A stretch of 63,674 nucleotides of DNA from Gemmatimonadota bacterium. Lineage in GTDB: Bacteria > Gemmatimonadota > Gemmatimonadetes > Gemmatimonadales > GWC2-71-9. The stretch is taken from positions 2,578 through 66,251 of the forward strand of contig QHUS01000056.1 of assembly GCA_003222035.1 (NCBI GenBank), in the 5' to 3' direction. Each line of letters begins with the position of its first letter. The stretch's first letter is position 1. Below are positions 43,543 to 51,891 of the stretch, piece after piece. A program made the position numbers and the translations under genes. The notes under the pieces were generated by a model. It saw only the letters and a program-made list of their open reading frames with translations. It did not search any database and had not been told where the DNA came from.

Positions 43543-44676
43543 ATGAAACGACATCTGTTCGCGCTGTGCGGCGCCGTGGCGGCTACCTTCGCGTGCGTCA
43601 ACACCGAGACCCCGCAGCAGCAACTGCTGGTCGTCGACCCGGTACTCGACTCGGTGTTTGTGGGCGACACGCTCGCCCCCCGGAGCGTCTATCTCCGGGA
43701 CGGAAGCGGCGGCCATCATGATCCCGGTCCGGTATCATGGAGCATCAATCCGTCGACGGTGGCGACCGTGGACGCCGCCGGACGAGTCGCTGGCAAGGCG
43801 AAGGGGTCGGCAGTCGTCTTCGCGACCGCCGCCGGCGTCACGAGCGGCGCCATCGTCGTCGTCTCGCGCCCGCTCGAGCTGACCTTGCTCCTCGACACGC
43901 TGTTCCTGATGCCGGACGACACCATCACCGTGCCGTTCGCGATCGCGCAGAAAACCCCGGCTGCCACGACGGTCCGATTCGACTCGTCGAAAGTGTCCAA
44001 CGTCTACACCATGGATACCATCACGGGCAAGATCACGGCGCACGAGGCGGGAGAAGGACGCTACGTGGCCCGCGTCAGCGACGGGACGAACAGCGTCAGC
44101 GACACGGGCGGCGTGGTTATCCTGAGCCTCACGGACACGAGCACCAACGGTCGCTTCTACATGACCGCGTTCGGCACCGCCATCCGGCACCAGAGCGGTA
44201 TCGCAGAGGCGGCACACTACCAGAAACTCAACCAGAAGCTCGCCTTCCGCCTGATCGACACCCTCACGGCCAACGGCTCAACAGAGGCGATCCTGATCAC
44301 CCTGCGCGATTCCCTGCTCGCCGCCGGGACGTTCGAGATCGACTCCATAAGTCCGCAAGAGGTGACGACGCAGGTCAACCAACAAAATCCGTATTGCAAT
44401 CCCCAGCGGCCGTGGGCCTACTGGGCCAGTACCCCGACCACCGCGGGAGTCCCGGGCATCGTCGCGTTGTCGCACGGGACGGCGTCGAGTGCGGTGGCAG
44501 GGTACTTGAGCATCACGCAGTACACTCCGGCGCTCGTGGGGGGTGGATCGATTCTCAGCGGGCGCTATCTCTTCCAGGCGCAGCGGCTGGATCTATATGC
44601 CGATCCGCTCGGCTTGGAGACGATCCGCGGCATCTTCGTGGTGCCGCTGCGCATGCGGAGCGTCTGCCAGAATTGA
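43543..44676 (+). CDS. Ig-like (Big_2) domain lipoprotein
   Basis: A 377-residue exported protein. A signal segment ends at a Cys (AVAATFACVNTE), suggesting lipid attachment. One bacterial Ig-like domain follows (SVYLRDGSGGHHDPGPVSWS, VATVDAAGRVAGKAKGSAVV), then a larger unrecognised Thr/Ser-rich region. Probably surface exposed. ATG 43543 was chosen from the signal sequence. The stop shares TTGA with the next gene. Confidence 0.72.
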   Translation: MKRHLFALCGAVAATFACVNTETPQQQLLVVDPVLDSVFVGDTLAPRSVYLRDGSGGHHDPGPVSWSINPSTVATVDAAGRVAGKAKGSAVVFATAAGVTSGAIVVVSRPLELTLLLDTLFLMPDDTITVPFAIAQKTPAATTVRFDSSKVSNVYTMDTITGKITAHEAGEGRYVARVSDGTNSVSDTGGVVILSLTDTSTNGRFYMTAFGTAIRHQSGIAEAAHYQKLNQKLAFRLIDTLTANGSTEAILITLRDSLLAAGTFEIDSISPQEVTTQVNQQNPYCNPQRPWAYWASTPTTAGVPGIVALSHGTASSAVAGYLSITQYTPALVGGGSILSGRYLFQAQRLDLYADPLGLETIRGIFVVPLRMRSVCQN

Positions 44677-45068
44677 CGTTCGAGCACGTGTTCGCGGATC
44701 TCGGGGGCATCCCCGCGAACCGGCTCGCCGACACTCAAGGGCTCGCGGGCCTGCTGCTCGCCGCCGCGAACGCGGCCGGGCTCAATCCCGCCCATCCGCC
44801 GGTGGTGACGCTCGGGCCGCTGGGGGTCGCGGCGGCGCTGGTGTGCCACGGCGGCCACGTCACGCTGCACGGCGTGCCCGAGGCGGGGCTCTGCTTCGTG
44901 GACGTCGCGGGCCTGGGCGCCGGCGGCGCAGGGGGCGGGGGCGGGGGCGGCGCGCGACCGCAGCGCGGCCTCGACGTCATCATCAAGCGGCTCGGGGCGC
45001 GCGAGACCCGGATTGATGCGCGCCGACGCGGTCCCGTGACCCATGCCATCCACCCGGAGGGCTCATGA
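44673..45068 (+). CDS. S-adenosylmethionine decarboxylase-like (SpeD fold) protein lacking catalytic residues
   Basis: A 131-residue protein. FEHVFADLGG, the helical stretch LAGLLLAAANAAGLNPA and GHVTLHGVPEAGLCFVDV align with prokaryotic SpeD at a constant offset of two. Processing Ser63 becomes G61, Glu62 becomes G60 and Cys83 becomes L81, while His68 is kept as H66. Without the serine no pyruvoyl group can form, so decarboxylation is unlikely. A poly-Gly insert (84-93) splits the fold. The start is TTG 44673, overlapping the upstream stop, and the end overlaps doxX (ATGA). The role is unknown. Confidence 0.65.
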   Translation: MTFEHVFADLGGIPANRLADTQGLAGLLLAAANAAGLNPAHPPVVTLGPLGVAAALVCHGGHVTLHGVPEAGLCFVDVAGLGAGGAGGGGGGGARPQRGLDVIIKRLGARETRIDARRRGPVTHAIHPEGS

Positions 45069-45451
45069 ACGCACTCACCCCCTACGCGGCCTTCTTCATG
45101 CGCCTCGCGGTGGGCGGCGTGTTCCTCGTCCACGGCTTGAGCAAGTTTCACCGCGGCATCCCCGCGACCACACTGTTCCTGCACGACGTCGGCTTCCCGT
45201 TCGCCGTCATCTTCGCCGTCATCCTGATCGGGATCGAAACCATCGGCGCGATCTGCGTCATCTTCGGCATCTTCACGCGCTTCTGGTCCATCTGCATGGC
45301 GGTCGAGATGGTCGTGGCGATTCTCGCGGTGCGGTTGCCGCACGGCGGTAACATCGAGCTGGAAGGGCTACTGTTCGCGGGCGCGATTACGCTCGTCGCG
45401 TTGGGGGATGGGCCGCTGTCGATCGCGGTGAAATTGAAGCACAGTAGCTAA
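45065..45451 (+). CDS. DoxX family membrane protein
   Basis: A 128-residue protein with four membrane segments and the DoxX pattern FMRLAVGGVFLVHGLSKF and ELEGLLFAGAITLVALGDG. DoxX proteins are linked to quinone or thiol redox processes in the inner membrane. It overlaps the SpeD-like gene by ATGA, so the two products may work together. Confidence 0.85.
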   Translation: MNALTPYAAFFMRLAVGGVFLVHGLSKFHRGIPATTLFLHDVGFPFAVIFAVILIGIETIGAICVIFGIFTRFWSICMAVEMVVAILAVRLPHGGNIELEGLLFAGAITLVALGDGPLSIAVKLKHSS

Positions 45452-45474
45452 AGGGGACGGGGGACGCATCCCCT
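45452..45474. terminator. Hairpin between convergent doxX and TPR genes
   Basis: AGGGGA (45452-45457) pairs with TCCCCT (45469-45474) around an 11-nt loop. The right arm includes most of the TPR stop codon. No T tract is present on either strand. Confidence 0.35.
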
Positions 45475-46594
45475 AATGCAGTATTCGCAACAGCCCCGCG
45501 TCCGCGCTCCCCCGGATGAAGCTCTCGGGATCCGTGGCCGGGATGGCGACGCCCGTCTCCTTGCGACCACGGTGCGCCACCGCCGCCATGTACTGTTCCA
45601 GCGACCTGCGCACCCATTCGGCCGCATCGTCCTTCATCTGCTGCACGATCTCCTCCCACGTGCCGACGTACGTCGACCCGTTGAGCATGCTGACGCGGTG
45701 GATGTCGCCGGGCCCGCCGGAGCGCGTCTTCATCCCCTGCAGCTCCGTGAGCAGGGTGCCGAAGAGCTCGAGCTGCCGCGGGTCCCGAATCTGCCCGTTC
45801 GGCCCCATGGCCTCGATTTCGGCGAGCAGCAAGTCGTCGGGGTTCGCCTCCGCCGCCATCTCGTCCAGGCGGTGGTGCCAGGGGACGAGCTCGGGGTCGT
45901 CGTCCTGCAGCCGGTAGACGCTTTTCTTGAGTTCGATCAGGCGCCAGATCGCCAACCCGTCGCAGTGGTCCGCCGGCGCGGACCGCTCGAGGTGGAACAG
46001 CGCGGCTTCGTACTCGCCCCGGTCGTACAGCAGGTTCGCGAGATAGATACGGGCCTCCGCGTGATCGGCGTCGAGCTCGAGGGCCCGGCGAAGCCAGTAG
46101 AGTGCCCCACCTTCGTCCGCGAGGCGATGCGCGGCGTAGCCCACGCAGGCCGCCGCTTCGGCCGACTCGGGATGCCCGGTGATCGCGACCTCGAAGAAGC
46201 GGCGCGCCTGATCGAGCACTCCCTCGCGGAATAGCGCCCGGCCCACCTGCAGCATGAGATCGTGGTCCTCCCGAAAGCCGAGCGCGATGATGCGTTCGAA
46301 GCACGCGATGGCGCCCGCGCGGTCGCCGAGCTTGAGCAGGACCTCTCCCATCCCCGCGAGCGCATCTTCGTGCTCCGGATCGAGACCGATCGCCTCCTCG
46401 AACCCGCGCCGTGCCCAGGCGTACTCCTCCCGCGCGAGCCGGGCGTAACCCATGCCCACATGCAGCTCGGCGGCGTGAGGATACCGCCCCAGGCCTTCTC
46501 GCAGGGTCTCGATGGCTTCGTCGTATTGGGCTTCGTTGTACAGCTGATGTGCGCGTTCGTCGTAGTCGTCGGAACTCAAGAACGGGTCCGACAT
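45473..46594 (-). CDS. TPR-repeat protein with unrecognised C-terminal domain
   Basis: A 373-residue soluble protein. Residues ~10-240 hold six or seven tetratricopeptide units (AHQLYNEAQYDEAIETLREG, ELHVGMGYARLAREEYAWAR, ARIYLANLLYDRGEYEAALF). The last ~130 residues (LFGTLLTELQGMKTRSGG, STYVGTWEEIVQQMKDD, EWVRRSLEQYMAAVAHRG) form a distinct domain without clear family. ATG 46594 starts the domain; an upstream in-frame GTG/ATG lacks coding character. Likely a protein-interaction scaffold. Confidence 0.78.
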   Translation of the reverse strand: MSDPFLSSDDYDERAHQLYNEAQYDEAIETLREGLGRYPHAAELHVGMGYARLAREEYAWARRGFEEAIGLDPEHEDALAGMGEVLLKLGDRAGAIACFERIIALGFREDHDLMLQVGRALFREGVLDQARRFFEVAITGHPESAEAAACVGYAAHRLADEGGALYWLRRALELDADHAEARIYLANLLYDRGEYEAALFHLERSAPADHCDGLAIWRLIELKKSVYRLQDDDPELVPWHHRLDEMAAEANPDDLLLAEIEAMGPNGQIRDPRQLELFGTLLTELQGMKTRSGGPGDIHRVSMLNGSTYVGTWEEIVQQMKDDAAEWVRRSLEQYMAAVAHRGRKETGVAIPATDPESFIRGSADAGLLRILH

Positions 46595-46618
46595 CGAACG
46601 GGCCTCCCGGGAAGGTTG

Positions 46619-46627
46619 TGCTATGAT
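46619..46627 (+). promoter_or_regulatory. Extended -10 promoter candidate for argJ
   Basis: TGCTATGAT is an extended -10 element (TGn plus TATGAT). No good -35 lies 17 nt upstream, as is usual for extended -10 promoters. It would give a leader of about 47 nt before the argJ ATG at 46681. Confidence 0.45.
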
Positions 46628-46680
46628 ACGATGGCCCGAACGGTTACACAAGCGACAGCCGCGGGCTATCTTCCCCGCCG

Positions 46681-47913
46681 ATGGCGTCTCCGATCGCCGA
46701 CATACCGCACGGCTCCGTCACTTCGCCCCGCGGCTTCACCGCCGCGGCCGCGCATGCGGGCCTCAAGCCCGACGGCGCGCCCGACGTGGCGCTGCTCGTG
46801 AGTGCGACCAGTTGCGCCACGGCCGGTGTCTTCACCCAGAACGCCGTGCGCGCGGCGCCGGTGATCTACGATGCCGAGCTGCTCGCCGAGCGGCCCGGCC
46901 GCATGCGCGCGGTGGCGATGAATGCGCGTGTCGCCAACGCCTGCACCGGCGCGCCAGGACTCGCCGCCGCCCGAGCCATGGCCCAGGCCGCCGAGCAAGC
47001 CGCCGGTCTGCCGGCCCGCACGGCGCTGGTGCTGTCGACGGGCGTGATCGGCGTGCCGCTCCCAGTCGACCAGATCTCGGAGGGGCTGCGCGCGGCCGCG
47101 GTCCGGCTCGCTGGGGACGGCGGCGCCGAAGCCGCCCGCGCGATCATGACCACGGACACCAGGCCGAAGCATTGCGCCGTGCGTTTCGAGACACCGGCCG
47201 GGATGGTCACCGTCGGTGGGATCGCCAAGGGGGCCGGGATGATCCACCCGAACATGGCGACCTTGCTGGCCGTGCTGACGACCGACGCCGTCGGTGAGCC
47301 GGCGTCGCTGCAGCCGCTGCTGCGACGCGTTGCGGACCGCAGCTTCAATGCCATCTCGGTGGATGGCGACACGAGCACGAACGACACCACCTTGCTCCTC
47401 GCCGGAGGGGCCACCGGGGTCGACCCGTCACGCGACGGCGCGCTCGCGAAGACGTTCGAGGATGCGGTACTGCAGGTCGCGCGCACGCTCGCCCTCGCCA
47501 TCGTTTCCGACGGCGAGGGCGCCTCCAAGCTCGTCGAGATCCACGTGGTGGGCGGCGTCAGCGAGGCAGCCGCCCGGGAAATCGGCCGCGCCATCGCCCG
47601 CTCGGCGCTCGTGAAGACCGCGATCTACGGCGCCGACCCCAACTGGGGACGCATCCTCGCCGCCGCGGGCGCTGCCGGCGTGCCGCTCGCGGTGGAGCGC
47701 CTCTCCCTCGAGGTTGCCGCGAACGGGGATTGGCTCACGCTCGCGACCGGCGGCGCCACGGCCCACCCCGACACTGCCCGTGCACACGCCATCTTCCAGC
47801 AGAAAACGATCCGCCTCCGCGTCGACCTCGGACTCGGTCGGGCGGAGGCGGTGGTGTGGACCTGCGATCTGACGCCGGACTACGTGCGCATCAACGCCGA
47901 TTACACCTCGTAG
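46681..47913 (+). CDS. argJ: Bifunctional ornithine acetyltransferase / N-acetylglutamate synthase
   Basis: A 410-residue Ntn-fold enzyme of the arginine acetyl cycle. Autocleavage before T194 (HPNMATLLAVLT) yields the alpha and beta chains. FTQNAVRAAPV, STGVIGVPLP, GGIAKGAGM, SVDGDTSTNDT and YGADPNWGRI are family signatures. It is a single gene here; no other arg genes are nearby. Whether it also makes N-acetylglutamate from acetyl-CoA cannot be decided from the sequence. Confidence 0.95.
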   Translation: MASPIADIPHGSVTSPRGFTAAAAHAGLKPDGAPDVALLVSATSCATAGVFTQNAVRAAPVIYDAELLAERPGRMRAVAMNARVANACTGAPGLAAARAMAQAAEQAAGLPARTALVLSTGVIGVPLPVDQISEGLRAAAVRLAGDGGAEAARAIMTTDTRPKHCAVRFETPAGMVTVGGIAKGAGMIHPNMATLLAVLTTDAVGEPASLQPLLRRVADRSFNAISVDGDTSTNDTTLLLAGGATGVDPSRDGALAKTFEDAVLQVARTLALAIVSDGEGASKLVEIHVVGGVSEAAAREIGRAIARSALVKTAIYGADPNWGRILAAAGAAGVPLAVERLSLEVAANGDWLTLATGGATAHPDTARAHAIFQQKTIRLRVDLGLGRAEAVVWTCDLTPDYVRINADYTS

Positions 47914-47926
47914 GACCCTCGACCGC

Positions 47927-48154
47927 TTACGGCTTGGCCTTGGATGTGTCCTTGGGCGCGGGCTTCGCCGCAGGCTTCGTAGCGGGCTTCGTTTCGTGCT
48001 TCTTGGACGACTTGTGGCTCGATGATTTCTTCGCAGCATGGGCCTTCGACGTATCGGCCGTCGGCGCCTGGCCCTGCATCGGCGATGGCTGCTGCGCCAT
48101 CACAACCGCGGGTGCGGCAAGGAGGGCCAGCGCGAGAAGCGTGCGACGCATCAT
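47927..48154 (-). CDS. Small secreted Lys/Ala/Pro-rich protein
   Basis: A 75-residue protein with a signal peptide (RRTLLALALLAAPAVVMAQ) and a mature part made of Lys, Ser, His, Pro and Ala repeats (SKAHAAKKSSSHKSSKKHET, TKPAAKPAPKDTSKAK), like histone H1 tails but exported. GGAGGT lies 7 nt upstream of the ATGATG start. It may bind polyanions in the envelope. No family recognised. Confidence 0.65.
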   Translation of the reverse strand: MMRRTLLALALLAAPAVVMAQQPSPMQGQAPTADTSKAHAAKKSSSHKSSKKHETKPATKPAAKPAPKDTSKAKP

Positions 48155-48271
48155 GTCTTCATACCTCCAGGAGGGATCTCGCGGGCCACCTTGGCCCGCT
48201 TCACGGTTGAGACCCGAGACGTTCCAACTGCGTCACGTGACGAACATCCGTTGCATATTGCAACCATCGAC

Positions 48272-48931
48272 TCAGGGCGGCGTCGGCGCCGGCCGGCGCG
48301 CGCCCGCCACCGCGCCGTGCGCCGGCTTCGCCGGCGCCGGGACGTTGGGCAGCAGTTGCCGCACGGTCGCGAGCGCTTCGAAGCGGTTGCGGCCCCGCTG
48401 CACCTCGTGCAGGGTCGCGGTGGACACGTCGAGGAGACGATCCTGCGGCACACCGGCCTGGACGGCGTCGATGATCAAGGTGGCGGCCGAGTCCGGTTCG
48501 AAGCGATGGGCCACGAGATCGGCGACGGCGTGGAGGGCCGGTGATCGCGGCGGTCGCGGCAGCGCGGCGGCGACACGCTCCACTACGGCGGTCGGCAGCC
48601 CGCGGCGCAGCGCCCACGCGACGGTGGTCACTTCCGCCGGCTGCACCGGCGGCGCGTCGCCTGCGCGGACCAGCAAGTCGCGCGCGCCGCGCAACTGGCC
48701 CAGGCTCACTTGTACGGCGGCGACAATGCGCGGCCCCTCGATGTGCTTCGCCCCTCCCTCAATGGCCTTCTGAATCAACGGCTCGGTGGGGAGGCCTTCC
48801 TGAGCGGCCGACTGGACCAGCGAGTCGATCGTGGGAATCACGCTGTTCGGGACTCGCCCTTCCAGCCGGCTCCGCACCGACTGAGCGGCGAGCGGGCCCG
48901 CGAGGAGCGCGAGCACGACCCAAAGCTTCAT
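48272..48931 (-). CDS. Uncharacterised exported protein of ECF/anti-sigma operon
   Basis: A 219-residue protein with a signal peptide (LWVVLALLAGPLAAQ) and a helical, Ala/Val/Arg-rich mature part (TIDSLVQSAAQEGLPTEPLI, IEGPRIVAAVQVSLGQLRGA) ending in a Pro/Ala tail. Its ATG shares ATGA with the CBM48 anti-sigma gene, so ECF sigma, anti-sigma and this exported protein form one unit. It may be the cell-envelope output or signal component. No family recognised. Confidence 0.65.
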   Translation of the reverse strand: MKLWVVLALLAGPLAAQSVRSRLEGRVPNSVIPTIDSLVQSAAQEGLPTEPLIQKAIEGGAKHIEGPRIVAAVQVSLGQLRGARDLLVRAGDAPPVQPAEVTTVAWALRRGLPTAVVERVAAALPRPPRSPALHAVADLVAHRFEPDSAATLIIDAVQAGVPQDRLLDVSTATLHEVQRGRNRFEALATVRQLLPNVPAPAKPAHGAVAGARRPAPTPP

Positions 48932-49542
48932 CGCCGCGCCGCCCGGACGATCACGACGGAGTTCTCGCGACCGAAGTCGTCGGCGACGAGGCGTTCCGCC
49001 AAATGGTCGGGCACCCACCGCTCTCCGTCGACGACGAACATGTACTCGTACGTGCCCTCGGGAAGGACAATGGTCGCACGCCACACGCCGTCGTGATCCT
49101 GGTCTTCCAGCGCAATGGAGCCGGGCCGCCAGTCGTTGAACGAGCCGAGCACGTGGACGGAGCGCGCGCCAGGGAAGCGTCCCACGAATTGGGCGATCCC
49201 CTCTCGCTCGCCGAGCTCCGGCCCGTCGTCGCCGACGCTGAACAGGGTGAGCGCGGCCACCAGCACGACGAGCGCCAGGCTCCACGCGGGCCGGAAGCGC
49301 AGCACGAGCGCGTGCGGGGTAACGAGCCAGTCGAGCATGCGGCGGACGCGGGATGGCGGCGGGCGCCGGATCCGCGCCATCACGCGCGACTCGAGGCTCG
49401 CGCCCGCCTGGGCGGGAGGCGCCGCGAGCAGATCAGCGGCGGCGGCGATTTGCGCCGCGACCCGCCGCAGCTCTTCCGGGAGCGCCTCGGCGGGCAGCTC
49501 GCCGTCCAGCACCTGATGAATTCTCGGATCGATCGTGTTCAT
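48928..49542 (-). CDS. Membrane anti-sigma-like protein with CBM48/AMPK-type glycogen-binding domain
   Basis: A 204-residue single-pass protein. The cytoplasmic ~90 residues (IHQVLDGELPAEALPEELRR) resemble anti-sigma N-termini, a membrane segment (PAWSLALVVLVAALTLFSV) follows, and the external domain is an AMPK1-CBM/CBM48 E-set fold (VHVLGSFNDWRPGSIALEDQ, DGVWRATIVLPEGTYEYMFV). It is coupled by ATGA to the ECF sigma gene upstream and to an exported protein downstream. It may sense a carbohydrate or envelope state and hold the sigma factor. The anti-sigma role rests on context. Confidence 0.72.
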   Translation of the reverse strand: MNTIDPRIHQVLDGELPAEALPEELRRVAAQIAAAADLLAAPPAQAGASLESRVMARIRRPPPSRVRRMLDWLVTPHALVLRFRPAWSLALVVLVAALTLFSVGDDGPELGEREGIAQFVGRFPGARSVHVLGSFNDWRPGSIALEDQDHDGVWRATIVLPEGTYEYMFVVDGERWVPDHLAERLVADDFGRENSVVIVRAARR

Positions 49543-50081
49543 GCGTACTCCTCCAGCACCTTCAGCAGCGCCTCACGCGCGCGATGCACCCGCATCTTGA
49601 GCGTCGGTATGCGCTCGCCGGTCGCCGCCGCCATCTCCTCGTAGCTCAAGCCTTCGACATGCTTGAGTACGAACGCCTCGCGCTTGTCGGGCGACAGCTC
49701 AGCGAGCGCCCGCTCTACCAAGGCGAGCTGGTCCGCGCGCTCCAGCGCCGCCTCGTTGTCCAACGGATCGGCCACGGCCGGCGCATCGTCGAGCGGTACG
49801 TCCGCCGCGGACCGGCGGGCGAGATAGCTCTTGCACCGGTTCGTCACGATCCGATACAGCCAGGTGCGGAGCCTCGCCGGCTCCCGACAGCTCGCCAGAT
49901 GCCGATAGGCGCGCACGAAGCTCTCGGCCACCGCGTCCGCCGCGGCGTCCCGACTTCCCAGCATGCGCGTCGCGAACCGGAGCAGGCCCGCCTCGTAACG
50001 ACGGATCACGAAGCCGAACGCCTCGGTGTCGCCGGCGAGCACGAGGGCCACCACCTCCGCGTCGGAAGGGGTTCCCCTCAC
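49539..50081 (-). CDS. ECF RNA polymerase sigma factor
   Basis: A 180-residue sigma-70 ECF factor with region 2 (LVLAGDTEAFGFVIRRYEAG, DAVAESFVRAYRHL) and region 4 (ALAELSPDKREAFVLKHVEG, YEEMAAATGERIPTLKMRVH). It is encoded just upstream of, and overlapping, the CBM48 anti-sigma gene, so the pair is a classical sigma/membrane anti-sigma switch. The target promoters are not visible. Confidence 0.9.
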   Translation of the reverse strand: MRGTPSDAEVVALVLAGDTEAFGFVIRRYEAGLLRFATRMLGSRDAAADAVAESFVRAYRHLASCREPARLRTWLYRIVTNRCKSYLARRSAADVPLDDAPAVADPLDNEAALERADQLALVERALAELSPDKREAFVLKHVEGLSYEEMAAATGERIPTLKMRVHRAREALLKVLEEYA

Positions 50082-50137
50082 TCTGTTGAGACCTGCATGG
50101 CGATTAGGGCGTCACGGATGTTGCGGACGGAACCAGG

Positions 50138-51676
50138 TCACCGCTCCCGAAACAGCTCTTGCACGGCCGCGAGATAGCTCGCTGCGCGGACTCCTTCGCC
50201 CACCACCGCCCCGGCAACCCCTTCGAACGTCGCCTCGGCGCGCCGCCGATACTGCGCGTCGCCGGTGAGGCGAGCCAGCCGCAGCAGCACACGGCCCGCC
50301 CACGCGTTGCCGCCGGGAAGCAGGTCGTCGAGTACGGGTTTGGCGCGCACCGAGCGCGGCACCGCGCGGTCGGTAGCCACCGCGTCGTAATAGCCCGCCG
50401 ATCCCGAGTCCGCGAAGTCGCGCTCCAGCACGCGCACCAGATCCTCGGCGACTTCGCCGTAGCGACGCTCGCCCGATGCATCGCGCGCTGCGAGACACGC
50501 CCACGCAACCTGCACCTGGTCGCCGAGCAAGGCGCGGTCCGGAGCACCACCGCCAGCGACGTGACGCACGGCGCGGCCCCGTGCGTACACGCGTCGCAGC
50601 AGGGAGTCGAGCGTCGCGCGCGCCCGCAGGAGCGTTCCCGAGTCGCTCAGCACCGCCGCCGCGTCGAGGATCGCCCCGAGCACGTAGGCGTCGCGATCGG
50701 CGAACACCGTCCGGTCCGCGGTGCGGCCCACGTTCCCGGCGAGTCGGCGTGCCAGCTCGCGCGCCTCGTCGCGATAGCGCCCGTCGCCGGTGGCCGCCCA
50801 TCCGGCCACCAGGTCGCGCAGCAGCCCTGCTCGCACGAGCTCCGGCGGATCGTCGGTCGCGCGCGCGGCCAGGCCCGCCTCTCCGGAGTCGGCCATGTAA
50901 TCGAGCACGGCGCGCGCCGGCGCCAGGTAGCTCGTGTCGCCGGTACGGACGTAGACGGCGAGGAGCAGGTCGGCCGCCTGGGTGAAGGGGAAGGTCGCGA
51001 GCTCCGTGCGCGTCTCGGCCGCCGCAGCCGTCGCGCTGCGGACGGCGTCGACATCGCGCTGGAACAACGCCGGCTTCAGCGCGCCGCGCGCCGAGGCGTG
51101 CCGCTCGAGGGAGCGTTGCCGCACCAGAGCGGCGCGTCGCAGGATCGACGCCCGTTGGTCCCGATAGCTCCTCGCGACTTCCGGCAGCAGCTGCTTCAGC
51201 CCACGCCCCGTCACCGGATCGTCCAGCGGAAAGTAGGTGCCGCCGAAGAACGCCGAGCCGTCCGGCGTGAGGAACACCGTGGTCGGATAGCCGCGCAGGC
51301 CGGCCAGGAGCTGGACCGCGGCGGTGTAACGTTGCGCCAAGTCGGGCCGCTCGTCCCGGTCGACGCGAACCGGAACGAACAACGAATCGATCATCGCGGC
51401 GAGCGCTTGGTCCCCGTACACCTCGCGATCCATGACCGCGCACCACCGACAGTCGTCGGCGCCGACATACAAAAGGATCGGCCGGTCGAGTCGCGCGGCC
51501 AACGCGAATGCGTCGCGCCCCCACGGCTGCCAGCTCACGGGCTCACGGGCGGCCCGGGCCAGATAGGGTGTGGCCGACTGCGCCATCCGGTTCGTGAGCG
51601 GTCCGTGTTCCGAGACGCAGGCCAGCGCCAGCAACGACATCGGGAGGGACGGCGGGAGGAGCCCCGGAGATCTCAT
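50138..51676 (-). CDS. Thioredoxin-fold DUF255 (YyaL/SPATA20-like) lipoprotein, shortened
   Basis: A 512-residue protein. The start has a lipobox-like LLALAC (C20). The DUF255 thioredoxin-like domain shows VSWQPWGRDAFALA and C76-R-W-C79 (usual family motif CHWC), with VDRDERPDL and GLRGYPTTVFLTPDG. The rest is an alpha/alpha-toroid-like region. Family members are usually 600-700 residues and cytoplasmic; this one is shorter and appears exported. ATG 51676 was chosen from the lipobox. Function in the family is not established. Confidence 0.75.
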   Translation of the reverse strand: MRSPGLLPPSLPMSLLALACVSEHGPLTNRMAQSATPYLARAAREPVSWQPWGRDAFALAARLDRPILLYVGADDCRWCAVMDREVYGDQALAAMIDSLFVPVRVDRDERPDLAQRYTAAVQLLAGLRGYPTTVFLTPDGSAFFGGTYFPLDDPVTGRGLKQLLPEVARSYRDQRASILRRAALVRQRSLERHASARGALKPALFQRDVDAVRSATAAAAETRTELATFPFTQAADLLLAVYVRTGDTSYLAPARAVLDYMADSGEAGLAARATDDPPELVRAGLLRDLVAGWAATGDGRYRDEARELARRLAGNVGRTADRTVFADRDAYVLGAILDAAAVLSDSGTLLRARATLDSLLRRVYARGRAVRHVAGGGAPDRALLGDQVQVAWACLAARDASGERRYGEVAEDLVRVLERDFADSGSAGYYDAVATDRAVPRSVRAKPVLDDLLPGGNAWAGRVLLRLARLTGDAQYRRRAEATFEGVAGAVVGEGVRAASYLAAVQELFRER

Positions 51677-51695
51677 AACCGGGTGAAGATACCCT

Positions 51696-51735
51696 GTCAT
51701 GCGCTTTGCCGTTCCGGGGCGAACCGGCATGACAA
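51696..51735. promoter_or_regulatory. Inverted repeat in 51677-51891 intergenic region
   Basis: TGTCATGC (51696-51703) and GCATGACA (51728-51735) pair perfectly, and an inner GCCGTTC/GAACCGGC pairs with one bulge. It lies between divergent genes and may be a hairpin or operator. The rest of the 215-bp gap holds the 16-mer at 51838 and a TATAGT 7 nt before the CDGSH start. Confidence 0.35.
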
Positions 51736-51837
51736 ACCGGGGCTACGTAAAAAACCGGCCTGGGAAAGCGCCGCTAGGGTGGGGTCGGGCGTGCGGTCCC
51801 TTCCGCCAGGATCCGAGTGGTCTTCCAGGCCGGCTGT

Positions 51838-51853
51838 GCAGTTTGCGCAGTTT
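51838..51853. repeat. Tandem heptamer GCAGTTT-N2-GCAGTTT, copy 2
   Basis: Identical 16-mer to 20018-20033. It lies 38 bp upstream of the CDGSH gene start. Its recurrence in two intergenic regions suggests a shared binding site. Confidence 0.35.
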
Positions 51854-51891
51854 TACCGCCGCCGTCAAGGCAGATAGTTATAGTTCGCGAC

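Noticed and set aside
44673-45068. Functional S-adenosylmethionine decarboxylase annotation
   Set aside because: The self-processing serine and catalytic cysteine positions are Gly and Leu.
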